Position numbers and translations under genes: made by a program | Assembly (NCBI GenBank): GCA_021810725.1 | Contig: JAJZIE010000151.1 | Span: 1 to 6,236, forward strand | DNA length: 6,236 bases | Direction of reading: 5' to 3' | Origin: Bacillota bacterium | Lineage (GTDB): Bacteria > Bacillota > Sulfobacillia > JAJZYS01 > JAJYTV01 | In this document: positions 1 through 4,969 of the stretch, one piece after another | Layout: every line of letters starts with the position of its first letter | Numbering within the stretch: position 1 is the first letter of the stretch | The notes under the pieces: generated by a model | Told to the model about the DNA's origin: nothing | The model's input: only the letters and a program-made list of their open reading frames with translations | The model's database searches: none

Positions 1-1008
1 GGCCGATTCCGTGGTCGTGACGATGGTCTGTGTGCCGGTGGCGGCCAGTAGGAGATTTCTCCTGCGGTCCTGGTCCAGTTCCGACAGCACGTCATCGAGC
101 AGAAGAACCGGCGGCCCGCCGGGCCCCTCCCCCAGCAGCGACACGGCCGCAAGCTTGAATGCCACAAGAACGGTACGCTGCTCGCCCTGCGATCCGTAGA
201 GTCTCAGGTCGCGTCCGTCGATCGCGGCCTTGAGATCGTCGCGGTGCGGACCGAGAAGGCTGGTCCGGCGACGAAGCTCATCCTCCCGGCGCTCCGCGAG
301 CAGCTCGAGGGCGTGCGCGGCATCGGACGCCTTGAGGGACGGTTCGTATTCGAGGCTTGCCGGTTCGCCGCCGGAGATCTCTCCATAGCGCGCCGAAAAG
401 TGCGGATCGAGTCGCTCAACCAGCTTCTGGCGCTCATGCGTGAGGGCCACCGCCGCCTGGGCCCAGGCGGAATCCCAGGTGGCGATCAACTCCCTGGGAG
501 GTCGCTCATAGGTCCGCAAGAGGGCGTTGCGCTGGCGCAGAACCTGCCCGTAGCGCACGTGCGCCTGGCGGTAGGAAAGGGACGCCTGTCCTACGTCGAG
601 GTCGAGAAGACGCCGGCGATCGGCGGGAGCGCCTTTTAGGGCCAAAAGGTCCTCCGGCGCGAACAGCACCGCGGCGAAGTCGCCGAGAGGGTCCTGCCCG
701 CGCCGGAAGAGCTTGCCTTCGCGCTGGCGCGTGACGCGGCTTCCGTCGATGCGCGCCGAGAGCTGGTACTCGCCGCTCGGGCGCCGGATCCGCGCGCGCA
801 GGTAGGCTTGATCCCCTTCGAATGAGACCATTTCCTCCGGGCGCGACGTCCGGTGGGAGCGGCCGGTGGCCAAGAGGAAGACGGCTTCCAGCAGGTTGGT
901 CTTGCCCTGCGCGTTCGGACCCGTGAACAGCGTCAGCCCCGGGTCGAACTCCACCTGGGCCGTACGGACATTGCGCCAGTTCTCGAGCGAGAGCGTCTCA
1001 ACGATCAT
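1..1008 (-). CDS. recF: RecF, DNA replication/repair ATPase (C-terminus cut by window edge)
   Basis: RecF is an SMC/ABC-like ATPase that binds gapped DNA and, with RecO and RecR, helps load RecA and maintain stalled forks. Reading the minus strand from the ATG at 1008 gives 336 residues with no stop before base 1. The start region MIVETLSLENWRNVRTAQVEF is typical of the family. Walker A GPNAQGKT lies at residues 30-37, an ABC signature-like YGSQGEQRT at 271-279, Walker B VLLLDD at 301-306 and a D-loop SELD at 309-312, followed by TIVTTTE. Family members are usually about 360-380 residues, so roughly 30-40 C-terminal residues lie outside the window. The signature has SQGEQRT where SQGQQRT is common, a mild change. 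The start overlaps the end of yaaA by 11 nt, and the gene is the last seen of a dnaA-dnaN-yaaA-recF block. I see no frameshift. Identity is very secure. Confidence 0.97.
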   Translation of the reverse strand, partial: MIVETLSLENWRNVRTAQVEFDPGLTLFTGPNAQGKTNLLEAVFLLATGRSHRTSRPEEMVSFEGDQAYLRARIRRPSGEYQLSARIDGSRVTRQREGKLFRRGQDPLGDFAAVLFAPEDLLALKGAPADRRRLLDLDVGQASLSYRQAHVRYGQVLRQRNALLRTYERPPRELIATWDSAWAQAAVALTHERQKLVERLDPHFSARYGEISGGEPASLEYEPSLKASDAAHALELLAERREDELRRRTSLLGPHRDDLKAAIDGRDLRLYGSQGEQRTVLVAFKLAAVSLLGEGPGGPPVLLLDDVLSELDQDRRRNLLLAATGTQTIVTTTESA

Positions 1009-1222
1009 CGCTCGTGATCTCCACTTCCTCGCCGGAACAGGAGAGCACGTCGCCTAGGCGCACGAAGTGGCTGCGGCGCGTCTCCACCTGCCCGTTCACC
1101 GTCACCTGACCCTGCTGCACGAGGATCTTAGCCTGTCCGCCGGTCTCCGCCCATCCGGCAATCTGCACGGCCGCCTGCAGAGGCAGTCCCTGCGCGGCAT
1201 CACGGATCGGCAGAGACCGCAT
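998..1222 (-). CDS. yaaA: S4-domain RNA-binding protein YaaA/RlbA
   Basis: This is a 74-residue S4-like RNA-binding protein of the YaaA type. In Bacillota it sits between dnaN and recF and has been linked to ribosome assembly; the exact role is less well established than for its neighbours. The S4 core is visible at about residues 17-61: AAVQIAGWAETGGQAKILVQ, then QGQVTVNGQVETRR, then a closing RLGDVL. The G-x-A-K and VNG-x-x-E-x-R-R elements are the RNA-binding S4 signature. The ATG at 1220-1222 overlaps the dnaN stop by one base (TGATG), and the TGA at 998-1000 lies inside the first codons of recF. No clear Shine-Dalgarno sequence precedes it, so translation is probably coupled to dnaN. The N-terminal 12 residues are not conserved in appearance. 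Identity as a YaaA-family protein is firm; function is inferred from the family and position. Confidence 0.93.
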   Translation of the reverse strand: MRSLPIRDAAQGLPLQAAVQIAGWAETGGQAKILVQQGQVTVNGQVETRRSHFVRLGDVLSCSGEEVEITSDDR

Positions 1223-2334
1223 CAGGATTCGGTCTGCCTGAGCGGCATGACGATGGCGAACTGGTCGCGGCGCTCGATGTCCGGCCTGAAACGCGCCGGG
1301 CTCTCCGCGTGCATCACCTCGAGCACCGCAGGGCCGTCCGGCAGCGAGCGCAGGCCGTCGACAAGGTACTTGGGTCCGAAGACGAGTTCAACAGGATCGC
1401 CGCTCGTCTCGACGGGTACCTCCTCCGCGCCCTGACCGCCCTCGCTCGAGCTCGCGCTGATGCGCACAAGGTTCTCCTCGACCTTGAGGCGCAGGCGCGC
1501 GTTCTTCTGGTCCGCGACCAGCTGCGTGCGTTCGACGGCGGCCAGCACCGGCGCCAGATCGAACCGGACCGTGGTGGCGTAACTGTCGAACACCACTCGC
1601 CGGGTGTCCGGGAACTGGGCCCTGATCGCCGTCAGGAACGTCGTCAAGCCGCCCGGGGTGCGCAGCAGCATCCGGTTCGGCTCGAAGCGGACCTCGACCT
1701 CGTCGTCCGGCAGAGCGCGGACGATCTCGGCGAGCGCTCGCGCCGGCAGCAGGATCTCCTGGTCCGGACCCTCGCTGGCGACGGGTACCCTCGCCCATGC
1801 GAGCCGGTGGTTGTCGGTCGTCGCGGCGGACAGGTAGCCCTCGCGCAAGGTGAGGGACATGCCGATCGTAAATAGGCGTCCGTCATCTCTTGCGGATACG
1901 GCATAGCTCGTCTTGCGCACGAGTTCCTTGAAGGAATCTCCGCGCACCATGAAAGGCTCGGCTGGGCTCTCGAAGTCGAGAGGCGGGAACTCCTCGCTGC
2001 GCAGTGTCGGCAGGTCAAAGCGCGACCGCAGGAAGCGGATGCCGACCTGTCCGTCGAGACCGCGGAACTGGACCGAGGTCTCGGGCGGCACGAGGCGGAG
2101 CAGATCCGCGAATGTGCGGGCGGGCACCAGAACCGATCCCTCCGCCTCGACCTCGGCGGGAACGGCCACGCGCATCGCGAGCTCCCCGTCCGTTGCGGTC
2201 AGTTCGACCTCCCCCGCCGCGGCGCGCAGGAGCACCCCTGTCATGGACGGTACCTGGTCGCGCTGCGCCACGGCACGGGAGACGAGGACGAGGGCATCGG
2301 ACAGGATCTGGGCAGGCGTCTCGAAGATGAGCAT
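1222..2334 (-). CDS. dnaN: DNA polymerase III beta subunit (sliding clamp)
   Basis: DnaN forms the dimeric ring that tethers the replicative polymerase to DNA and serves as a docking platform for repair proteins. From the ATG at 2334 the product is 370 residues, within the normal 365-380 range. Three clamp domains can be placed at about residues 1-122, 127-245 and 246-370. Typical segments are LPTLRSEEFPPL (108-119), the TTDNHRLAWARV stretch (172-183), which is the family's ATDGHRLA motif with changes, FPDTRRVV (241-248), and the C-terminal IVMPLR (361-366), which forms part of the peptide-binding cleft. The end extends four residues past MPLR. The ATG is chosen because GGGGTGA sits 7 nt upstream and the protein then begins MLIFETPAQIL, in register with other DnaN proteins. 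An in-frame TTG at 2379 would add 15 unconserved residues. The stop overlaps yaaA by one base. It follows dnaA after a 239-bp spacer. Confidence 0.98.
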   Translation of the reverse strand: MLIFETPAQILSDALVLVSRAVAQRDQVPSMTGVLLRAAAGEVELTATDGELAMRVAVPAEVEAEGSVLVPARTFADLLRLVPPETSVQFRGLDGQVGIRFLRSRFDLPTLRSEEFPPLDFESPAEPFMVRGDSFKELVRKTSYAVSARDDGRLFTIGMSLTLREGYLSAATTDNHRLAWARVPVASEGPDQEILLPARALAEIVRALPDDEVEVRFEPNRMLLRTPGGLTTFLTAIRAQFPDTRRVVFDSYATTVRFDLAPVLAAVERTQLVADQKNARLRLKVEENLVRISASSSEGGQGAEEVPVETSGDPVELVFGPKYLVDGLRSLPDGPAVLEVMHAESPARFRPDIERRDQFAIVMPLRQTES

Positions 2335-2340
2335 CGCGTA

Positions 2341-2348
2341 TTCACCCC
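2341..2348 (-). promoter_or_regulatory. Ribosome binding site of dnaN
   Basis: On the minus strand GGGGTGAA lies just upstream of the ATG at 2334, with 7 nt between GGGGTGA and the start. It is a reasonable anti-Shine-Dalgarno match and decides the ATG over the in-frame TTG at 2379, which has only a weak upstream purine stretch. Confidence 0.6.
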
Positions 2349-2382
2349 GCGTAAGAACTGCTTGGACTCTTTTGATCAATCA

Positions 2383-2421
2383 AAGAAGCAGGAGCAGTAG
2401 AGGCCGGGATAGTGTGGATAT
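2383..2421 (-). promoter_or_regulatory. Putative basal unwinding element: DnaA box, GC-rich gap, DnaA-trio run
   Basis: Reading the minus strand from dnaA towards dnaN there is ATATCCACA (2421-2413, one mismatch to TTATCCACA), then a 12-nt GC-rich gap, then CTACTGCTCCTGCTTCTT (2400-2383). The complementary strand of that last run, read 3' to 5', is GAT GAC GAG GAC GAA GAA: six consecutive in-phase triplets of the form G-A-N. The published DnaA-trio motif is 3'-[G/A]A[T/A]-5', located next to a DnaA box and a GC-rich cluster in the unwinding region of B. subtilis oriC. Three of the six triplets fit it fully, and all six keep the central A. Orientation and position between dnaA and dnaN also match. 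A second tandem DnaA box directly beside the first, common in this element, is not obvious. Function is inferred. Confidence 0.6.
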
Positions 2422-2573
2422 CCCCCACGAAGCTCTAGGCGAACGGATTCCGGGTTGGGATGGAACGTGGACAACTTGCGGATGAACTGGGCGCCTGTCC
2501 ACAGGCCGGGACTTGTCCCCAATGAGTGCACTGCATATCCGCAGCTCCTTCCACACCTTTGTGCACAGGTCGA

Positions 2574-3920
2574 TCAGGAACGGATCCTGTCGATGATCGA
2601 GTCGACCACCTGGCGGAATTGGGGATCTGCGCGCAGATCGCTGGAGATCTTGTCGCACGCGTGCATGACCGTGGAGTGGTCGCGGCCACCGAACTCCTCG
2701 CCGATCTTGGGCAGGGAGCTGTCGGTGAGTTCGCGGGCGAGGTACATGGCGATCTGGCGCGGGTAGGAAACGGCCCGGGTGCGCTTCTTGGCGCTGAAAT
2801 CCTGGATATCGAGACTGTAGTACTCCGCGACCTGCTGCTGGATCATGGGAATGGTCACCTTGCGCACCTTCTGGGCCGGCAGGAGGTCGTGCAGGGCGAC
2901 AGGAGCGTAGTCCCGGGTGAACGGGACGTGATGGACCGAGCAGTATGCAATGAAACGTATAAGTGCTCCCTCGAGTTCGCGAATGTTCGTTTCGATGTGC
3001 GTCGCGATGAACTCGAGGGCGGCGTGGTCGACGTCGAGGTTGTCCGCCAGGGCCTTCTTGCGCAGGATGGCGAGACGCATCTCGAAGTCGGGCGGCTGGA
3101 TGTCGGTGATGAGCCCCCATTCGAAGCGGGATCTGAGACGGCTCTCGAGGGTCGTGATCTCCTTCGGGGGCCTGTCCGAGGAAATCACGATCTGTTTCTG
3201 GGCCCCGTAGAGGGCCTCGAAGGTGTGGAAGAACTCCTCCTGCGTGCCGACCTTGCCCGAGATGAACTGGATGTCGTCGATCAGCAGGAGGTCGATGGAG
3301 CGGTAACGGTTCCTGAATTCATAACCCTTGCCATCCATGACGGAGTTGATCATGTCATTCGTGAACGTCTCCGCCGGGACGTACAAAACCTTGAGATTCG
3401 GACGCCGCTGCAGGGCAAGGTTGCCGATCGCCTGCATCAGGTGGGTCTTGCCGAGGCCGACGCCGCCGTAGATGAAGAGCGGGTTGTAGGCCCGGCCGGG
3501 CATCTCGGCCACGGCCAAGGAAGCGGCGTGCGCGAGGCGGTTCGAGTTGCCCACCACGTAACTGTCGAAGGTGAAGCGCGGGTGCATGGTCACGCGTGCG
3601 CCGCCGACGGGCGGCGACGACTGCACCTGCGGAAGCGGCGAGAGCGGTGTGGGCGCCGGTCGATGTTCCCCCGCCTGGACCGTCAGGCGGACCTCGTACG
3701 GCGCATCGGCGGCGTCCTGTACGGCCTTCGCGATCTGCCCCCTGAGGTGATCGTCCAGCGCCCCGAACGTCGATTCGGACGGCGCGGCCAGCAGAAGGAC
3801 CCCATCCTCCAAGGCAACCGGCCGCATGGGATGCACCCATGTTTCATAGCTTGGCCTGGGTAGGATGCGCTGCAGCAGAGCCCGCGCCTTGGACCAGACG
3901 ACCTCAGCGCGGTCTTCCAT
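2574..3920 (-). CDS. dnaA: Chromosomal replication initiator protein DnaA
   Basis: DnaA is the AAA+ ATPase that binds DnaA boxes, oligomerises and melts oriC, and also regulates transcription, often of its own gene. From the ATG at 3920 the product is 448 residues, the usual length. Domain I (about 1-82) begins MEDRAEVVWSKARALLQ and contains PSYETWVHP near residue 28. A proline-rich linker, domain II, spans about 83-114. Domain III starts at RFTFDSYVVG and has Walker A GGVGLGKT (152-159), Walker B LLLIDD (211-216), sensor 1 VISSD (245-249), the arginine-finger SRF (Arg265) and sensor 2 IRELEGALIR (Arg314). Domain IV ends with the DNA-binding signature GGRDHSTVMHACDKI (411-425). The start is set by AAGGAGGG 10 nt upstream and by family alignment. 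The frame is open up to 4094, but those extra 58 residues are not DnaA-like. No key residue is missing. Confidence 0.99.
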   Translation of the reverse strand: MEDRAEVVWSKARALLQRILPRPSYETWVHPMRPVALEDGVLLLAAPSESTFGALDDHLRGQIAKAVQDAADAPYEVRLTVQAGEHRPAPTPLSPLPQVQSSPPVGGARVTMHPRFTFDSYVVGNSNRLAHAASLAVAEMPGRAYNPLFIYGGVGLGKTHLMQAIGNLALQRRPNLKVLYVPAETFTNDMINSVMDGKGYEFRNRYRSIDLLLIDDIQFISGKVGTQEEFFHTFEALYGAQKQIVISSDRPPKEITTLESRLRSRFEWGLITDIQPPDFEMRLAILRKKALADNLDVDHAALEFIATHIETNIRELEGALIRFIAYCSVHHVPFTRDYAPVALHDLLPAQKVRKVTIPMIQQQVAEYYSLDIQDFSAKKRTRAVSYPRQIAMYLARELTDSSLPKIGEEFGGRDHSTVMHACDKISSDLRADPQFRQVVDSIIDRIRS

Positions 3921-3930
3921 GTCTGCCCGA

Positions 3931-3938
3931 CCCTCCTT
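3931..3938 (-). promoter_or_regulatory. Ribosome binding site of dnaA
   Basis: AAGGAGGG on the minus strand, 10 nt before the ATG at 3920, is a near-perfect Shine-Dalgarno sequence. It decides the start among several in-frame ATGs further upstream (4094, 4034 and 3989), none of which has a comparable site. Confidence 0.85.
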
Positions 3939-4072
3939 GTCTGGCGCGATCGCCTGCGGGTTATAATCGTATGCAGAGGCTTTGGGCATCTCCGCATCGC
4001 TCAGAAGCGGCAGTATCTCGGACGGATCGGGCATTCGGGAACGGTTCCCAGGCCTCATAAGAAACCCACACC

Positions 4073-4105
4073 TTATCAACAGCGTTGTCCACAAGCTGTG
4101 GATAA
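4073..4105. promoter_or_regulatory. Cluster of three DnaA boxes with 12-bp periodicity (oriC)
   Basis: Three 9-mers lie end to end with 3-bp gaps: TTATCAACA (plus, 4073-4081, one mismatch), TTGTCCACA (plus, 4085-4093, one mismatch) and TGTGGATAA (4097-4105), which is a perfect TTATCCACA on the minus strand. The second and third boxes form an imperfect inverted repeat centred on AGC (4094-4096). This is the best DnaA-box cluster in the window and marks the dnaA-upstream part of the origin. It lies downstream of the putative minus-strand start site near 4140, so bound DnaA could also repress dnaA. Box matches are direct observation; the origin and autoregulation roles are inferred from the family and the layout. 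Confidence 0.9.
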
Positions 4106-4146
4106 TGAAAATGGCCGCCCGTTGTTGTCACGAGGGTGGCCCCCCG

Positions 4147-4175
4147 ATGATAGCAAACGTGCGGTCTCGGGGCAA
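4147..4175 (-). promoter_or_regulatory. Candidate dnaA promoter (minus strand)
   Basis: On the minus strand a -35-like TTGCCC (4175-4170) is followed after exactly 17 bp by TATCAT (4152-4147), a five-of-six -10 match. Transcription would begin near 4140 and give a leader of about 220 nt that runs through the three DnaA boxes. The -35 matches only four of six positions, and other start sites nearer dnaA cannot be excluded. Confidence 0.45.
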
Positions 4176-4197
4176 GAAGTGGAAGGCGTGTCCTGCC

Positions 4198-4227
4198 TTG
4201 ACACGAACCGCATCCGACCACTACAAT
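4198..4227 (+). promoter_or_regulatory. Strong housekeeping promoter for rpmH-rnpA operon
   Basis: A perfect -35 TTGACA (4198-4203), an 18-bp spacer and a near-perfect -10 TACAAT (4222-4227) form a classical sigma-70/sigma-A promoter. Initiation near 4234 would leave a short leader of about 25 nt before the rpmH GTG. It is the best promoter in the window, which suits a highly expressed ribosomal protein operon. Confidence 0.8.
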
Positions 4228-4245
4228 CCTAATGCTTTTGCTCCC

Positions 4246-4252
4246 GGAGGTG
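4246..4252 (+). promoter_or_regulatory. Ribosome binding site of rpmH
   Basis: GGAGGTG lies 6 nt before the GTG at 4259. It is a near-perfect Shine-Dalgarno match with good spacing and confirms the non-ATG start of rpmH. Confidence 0.85.
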
Positions 4253-4258
4253 GACAGG

Positions 4259-4393
4259 GTGAAGAGGACATTCCAGCCGAACAGGCGCCGTCGCTCGAAG
4301 GTGCATGGCTTCCGCCTGCGCATGAAGACCAAGAACGGGCGCAACGTGCTGCAGGCACGCCGGCTCAAGGGGCGCAAGCGTCTCTCCGCCTAG
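4259..4393 (+). CDS. rpmH: 50S ribosomal protein L34
   Basis: L34 is a small, very basic protein of the large ribosomal subunit. Translation from the GTG at 4259 gives 44 residues, exactly the common family length: it begins with KRTFQPNRRRRSKVHGF after the initiator, continues RLRMKTKNGRNVLQARR and ends LKGRKRLSA. This matches the family pattern KRTFQPN...HGFR.RM.TKNGR.VL..RR.KGR..LSA almost throughout. The GTG start is fixed by GGAGGTG 6 nt upstream and by the invariant KRTFQPN start. The TAG stop is separated by one base from the GTG of rnpA (TAGCGTG), so the pair is probably translationally coupled. The consensus promoter at 4198-4227 drives it. Its small size and GTG start make it easy for gene callers to miss. 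Confidence 0.97.
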   Translation: MKRTFQPNRRRRSKVHGFRLRMKTKNGRNVLQARRLKGRKRLSA

Positions 4394-4394
4394 C

Positions 4395-4754
4395 GTGATT
4401 CAGGAGGAGAGGCTGCGCCGGCCGGCTGCCGTGCAGTCGGTCTTCGCTCGCGGAGTCCGCTTCGCGAACCGCCGCCTTATCCTCTTCGTCAGCGAGGGAG
4501 AGGAAGGCCGGCGGCGCTGTGCTTTTGCGGCCGGCAAGAAGCTGGGCGGGGCGGTGCAGCGGAACCGGCTTCGGCGCAGGATGCGCGAGGCCTACAGAAG
4601 AGAGCGGAAGGAGTTTTTGCGCGGATGCGATCTGGTGCTTCTGGCCAGGCCGGAGACGGGCATGGCCTCCTTCGAGGACCTCTGCTCGGCTCTCCGCGAG
4701 CTGCTGCGCAAGGCGGAGGAGGTTCGGCGCACGGCGCCGCCGTCGCAGCCCTGA
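4395..4754 (+). CDS. rnpA: Ribonuclease P protein component
   Basis: RnpA is the protein cofactor of RNase P, which trims the 5' leader of pre-tRNAs; it binds the catalytic RNA and the leader. The product is 119 residues, a normal length. It opens with IQEERLRRPAAVQSVFARG, equivalent to the family's RL.....F..VF..G start. The diagnostic RNR region KKLGGAVQRNRLRRRMREAY lies at residues 48-67 with the RNR at 56-58, and a C-terminal helical stretch (about 93-113) follows. The GTG at 4395 lies one base after the rpmH stop. It has only a weak upstream purine run, so coupling to rpmH is likely. The stop TGA at 4752-4754 overlaps the probable CTG start of yidD. The extreme C-terminus (RRTAPPSQP) looks unstructured and unconserved. 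Confidence 0.96.
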   Translation: MIQEERLRRPAAVQSVFARGVRFANRRLILFVSEGEEGRRRCAFAAGKKLGGAVQRNRLRRRMREAYRRERKEFLRGCDLVLLARPETGMASFEDLCSALRELLRKAEEVRRTAPPSQP

Positions 4755-4948
4755 CCTCCCTGATCCGGTTCTATCGACGCTACATCTCACCCCTGTCAGG
4801 GCCACACTGCCGGTACACGCCAACCTGCTCGCAATACGCCCTCACCGCCATCGAGCGCTACGGCGCGCGCAAGGGCGGGCTCATGGCCATCAAGAGACTG
4901 CTGCGGTGTCACCCGTTCCATCCTGGCGGATGGGACCCTGTTCCCTAG
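4751..4948 (+). CDS. yidD: Membrane protein insertion efficiency factor YidD (start uncertain)
   Basis: YidD is a small membrane-associated protein that assists YidC-dependent insertion of membrane proteins. The conserved body is unmistakable: LIRFYRRYISPL, then CRYTPTCSQYALTAIERYGA, KGGLMAIKRLLRCHPFHPGG and a terminal WDPVP, with cysteines at residues 20, 26 and 53 of the short form. The start is a problem. No ATG, GTG or TTG occurs in frame between 4628 and the conserved part. A CTG at 4751 would give 65 residues and a 4-nt CTGA overlap with the rnpA stop, the usual coupling geometry. The only conventional choice is the ATG at 4625 (107 residues), which has AGGAG 11 nt upstream but would overlap rnpA by 130 nt and add a low-complexity Gly/Ala-rich leader with no YidD likeness. 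I favour the short form. The stop is 21 nt before yidC. Confidence 0.85.
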   Translation: MTSLIRFYRRYISPLSGPHCRYTPTCSQYALTAIERYGARKGGLMAIKRLLRCHPFHPGGWDPVP

Positions 4949-4956
4949 CAGGCGGA

Positions 4957-4962
4957 AGGAGA
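4957..4962 (+). promoter_or_regulatory. Ribosome binding site of yidC
   Basis: The sequence AGGAGA, within GGAAGGAGA, lies 7-8 nt before the TTG at 4970. This strong site supports TTG as the true start of yidC rather than a later internal ATG. Confidence 0.8.
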
Positions 4963-4969
4963 TACAGTC

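Larger units (their letters stand above)
2335..2573. other. dnaA-dnaN intergenic region, probable origin unwinding half
   Basis: This 239-bp spacer has no credible gene. It carries degenerate DnaA boxes: ATATCCACA (minus, 2413-2421), TTGTCCACG (minus, 2466-2474), CTGTCCACA (plus, 2495-2503), ATATCCGCA (plus, 2535-2543) and TTGTGCACA (plus, 2559-2567). Each differs from TTATCCACA at one to three positions. A trio-like triplet run occupies 2383-2400, and the least GC-rich stretch is about 2360-2390, next to dnaN. Short palindromes are numerous: TTTGATCAATCAAA (2371-2384), CCTGTCCACAGG (2494-2505), GGGACTTGTCCC (2508-2519), AGTGCACT (2525-2532) and TGTGCACA (2560-2567). In Bacillus subtilis the duplex unwinding element and part of the bipartite oriC lie in exactly this spacer, so the same role is inferred here. 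The region is presumably also transcribed as part of a dnaA-dnaN message; no terminator hairpin with a T-run is evident. Confidence 0.65.
3921..4258. other. dnaA-rpmH divergent intergenic region, upstream half of oriC
   Basis: This 338-bp stretch separates the two divergent gene blocks and carries no convincing gene, although frames are open on both strands because of the high GC content. It holds three DnaA boxes at 4073-4105, a minus-strand promoter candidate at 4147-4175, a strong plus-strand promoter at 4198-4227 and a short inverted repeat GGGAA-CGG-TTCCC at 4037-4049. The part from 3921 to about 4140 is probably the untranslated leader of dnaA. In Bacillota, DnaA boxes in this position form the upstream half of oriC and also allow DnaA to repress its own promoter. 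I see no terminator or small RNA with enough support to list. Confidence 0.75.

Noticed and set aside
2335..2379. In-frame TTG start for dnaN at 2379
   Set aside because: It would add 15 unconserved residues across the palindrome; the ATG at 2334 has a better ribosome site and matches the family start.
2526..3863. Long open frame of 445 codons on the plus strand
   Set aside because: It lies antisense to dnaA, has no recognisable domain, and is open only because GC-rich coding DNA suppresses stops on the opposite strand. DnaA on the minus strand is certain.
3962..3967. Perfect TATAAT on the plus strand
   Set aside because: The only -35-like element is TTGTCT at a poor 19-bp spacing; it lies about 290 bp before rpmH, inside the probable dnaA leader, and a far better rpmH promoter exists at 4198-4227. 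On the minus strand the same spot reads TATAAC with no convincing -35.
4037..4049. Inverted repeat GGGAA-CGG-TTCCC as a terminator or operator
   Set aside because: Arms are only 5 bp, there is no T-run, and no second copy was seen in the window; too short to call beyond a note.
3921..4094. In-frame upstream extension of dnaA to an ATG at 4094
   Set aside because: The extra 58 residues do not resemble any DnaA N-terminus, would be coded over the DnaA boxes, and lack a ribosome site; AAGGAGGG before the ATG at 3920 is decisive.
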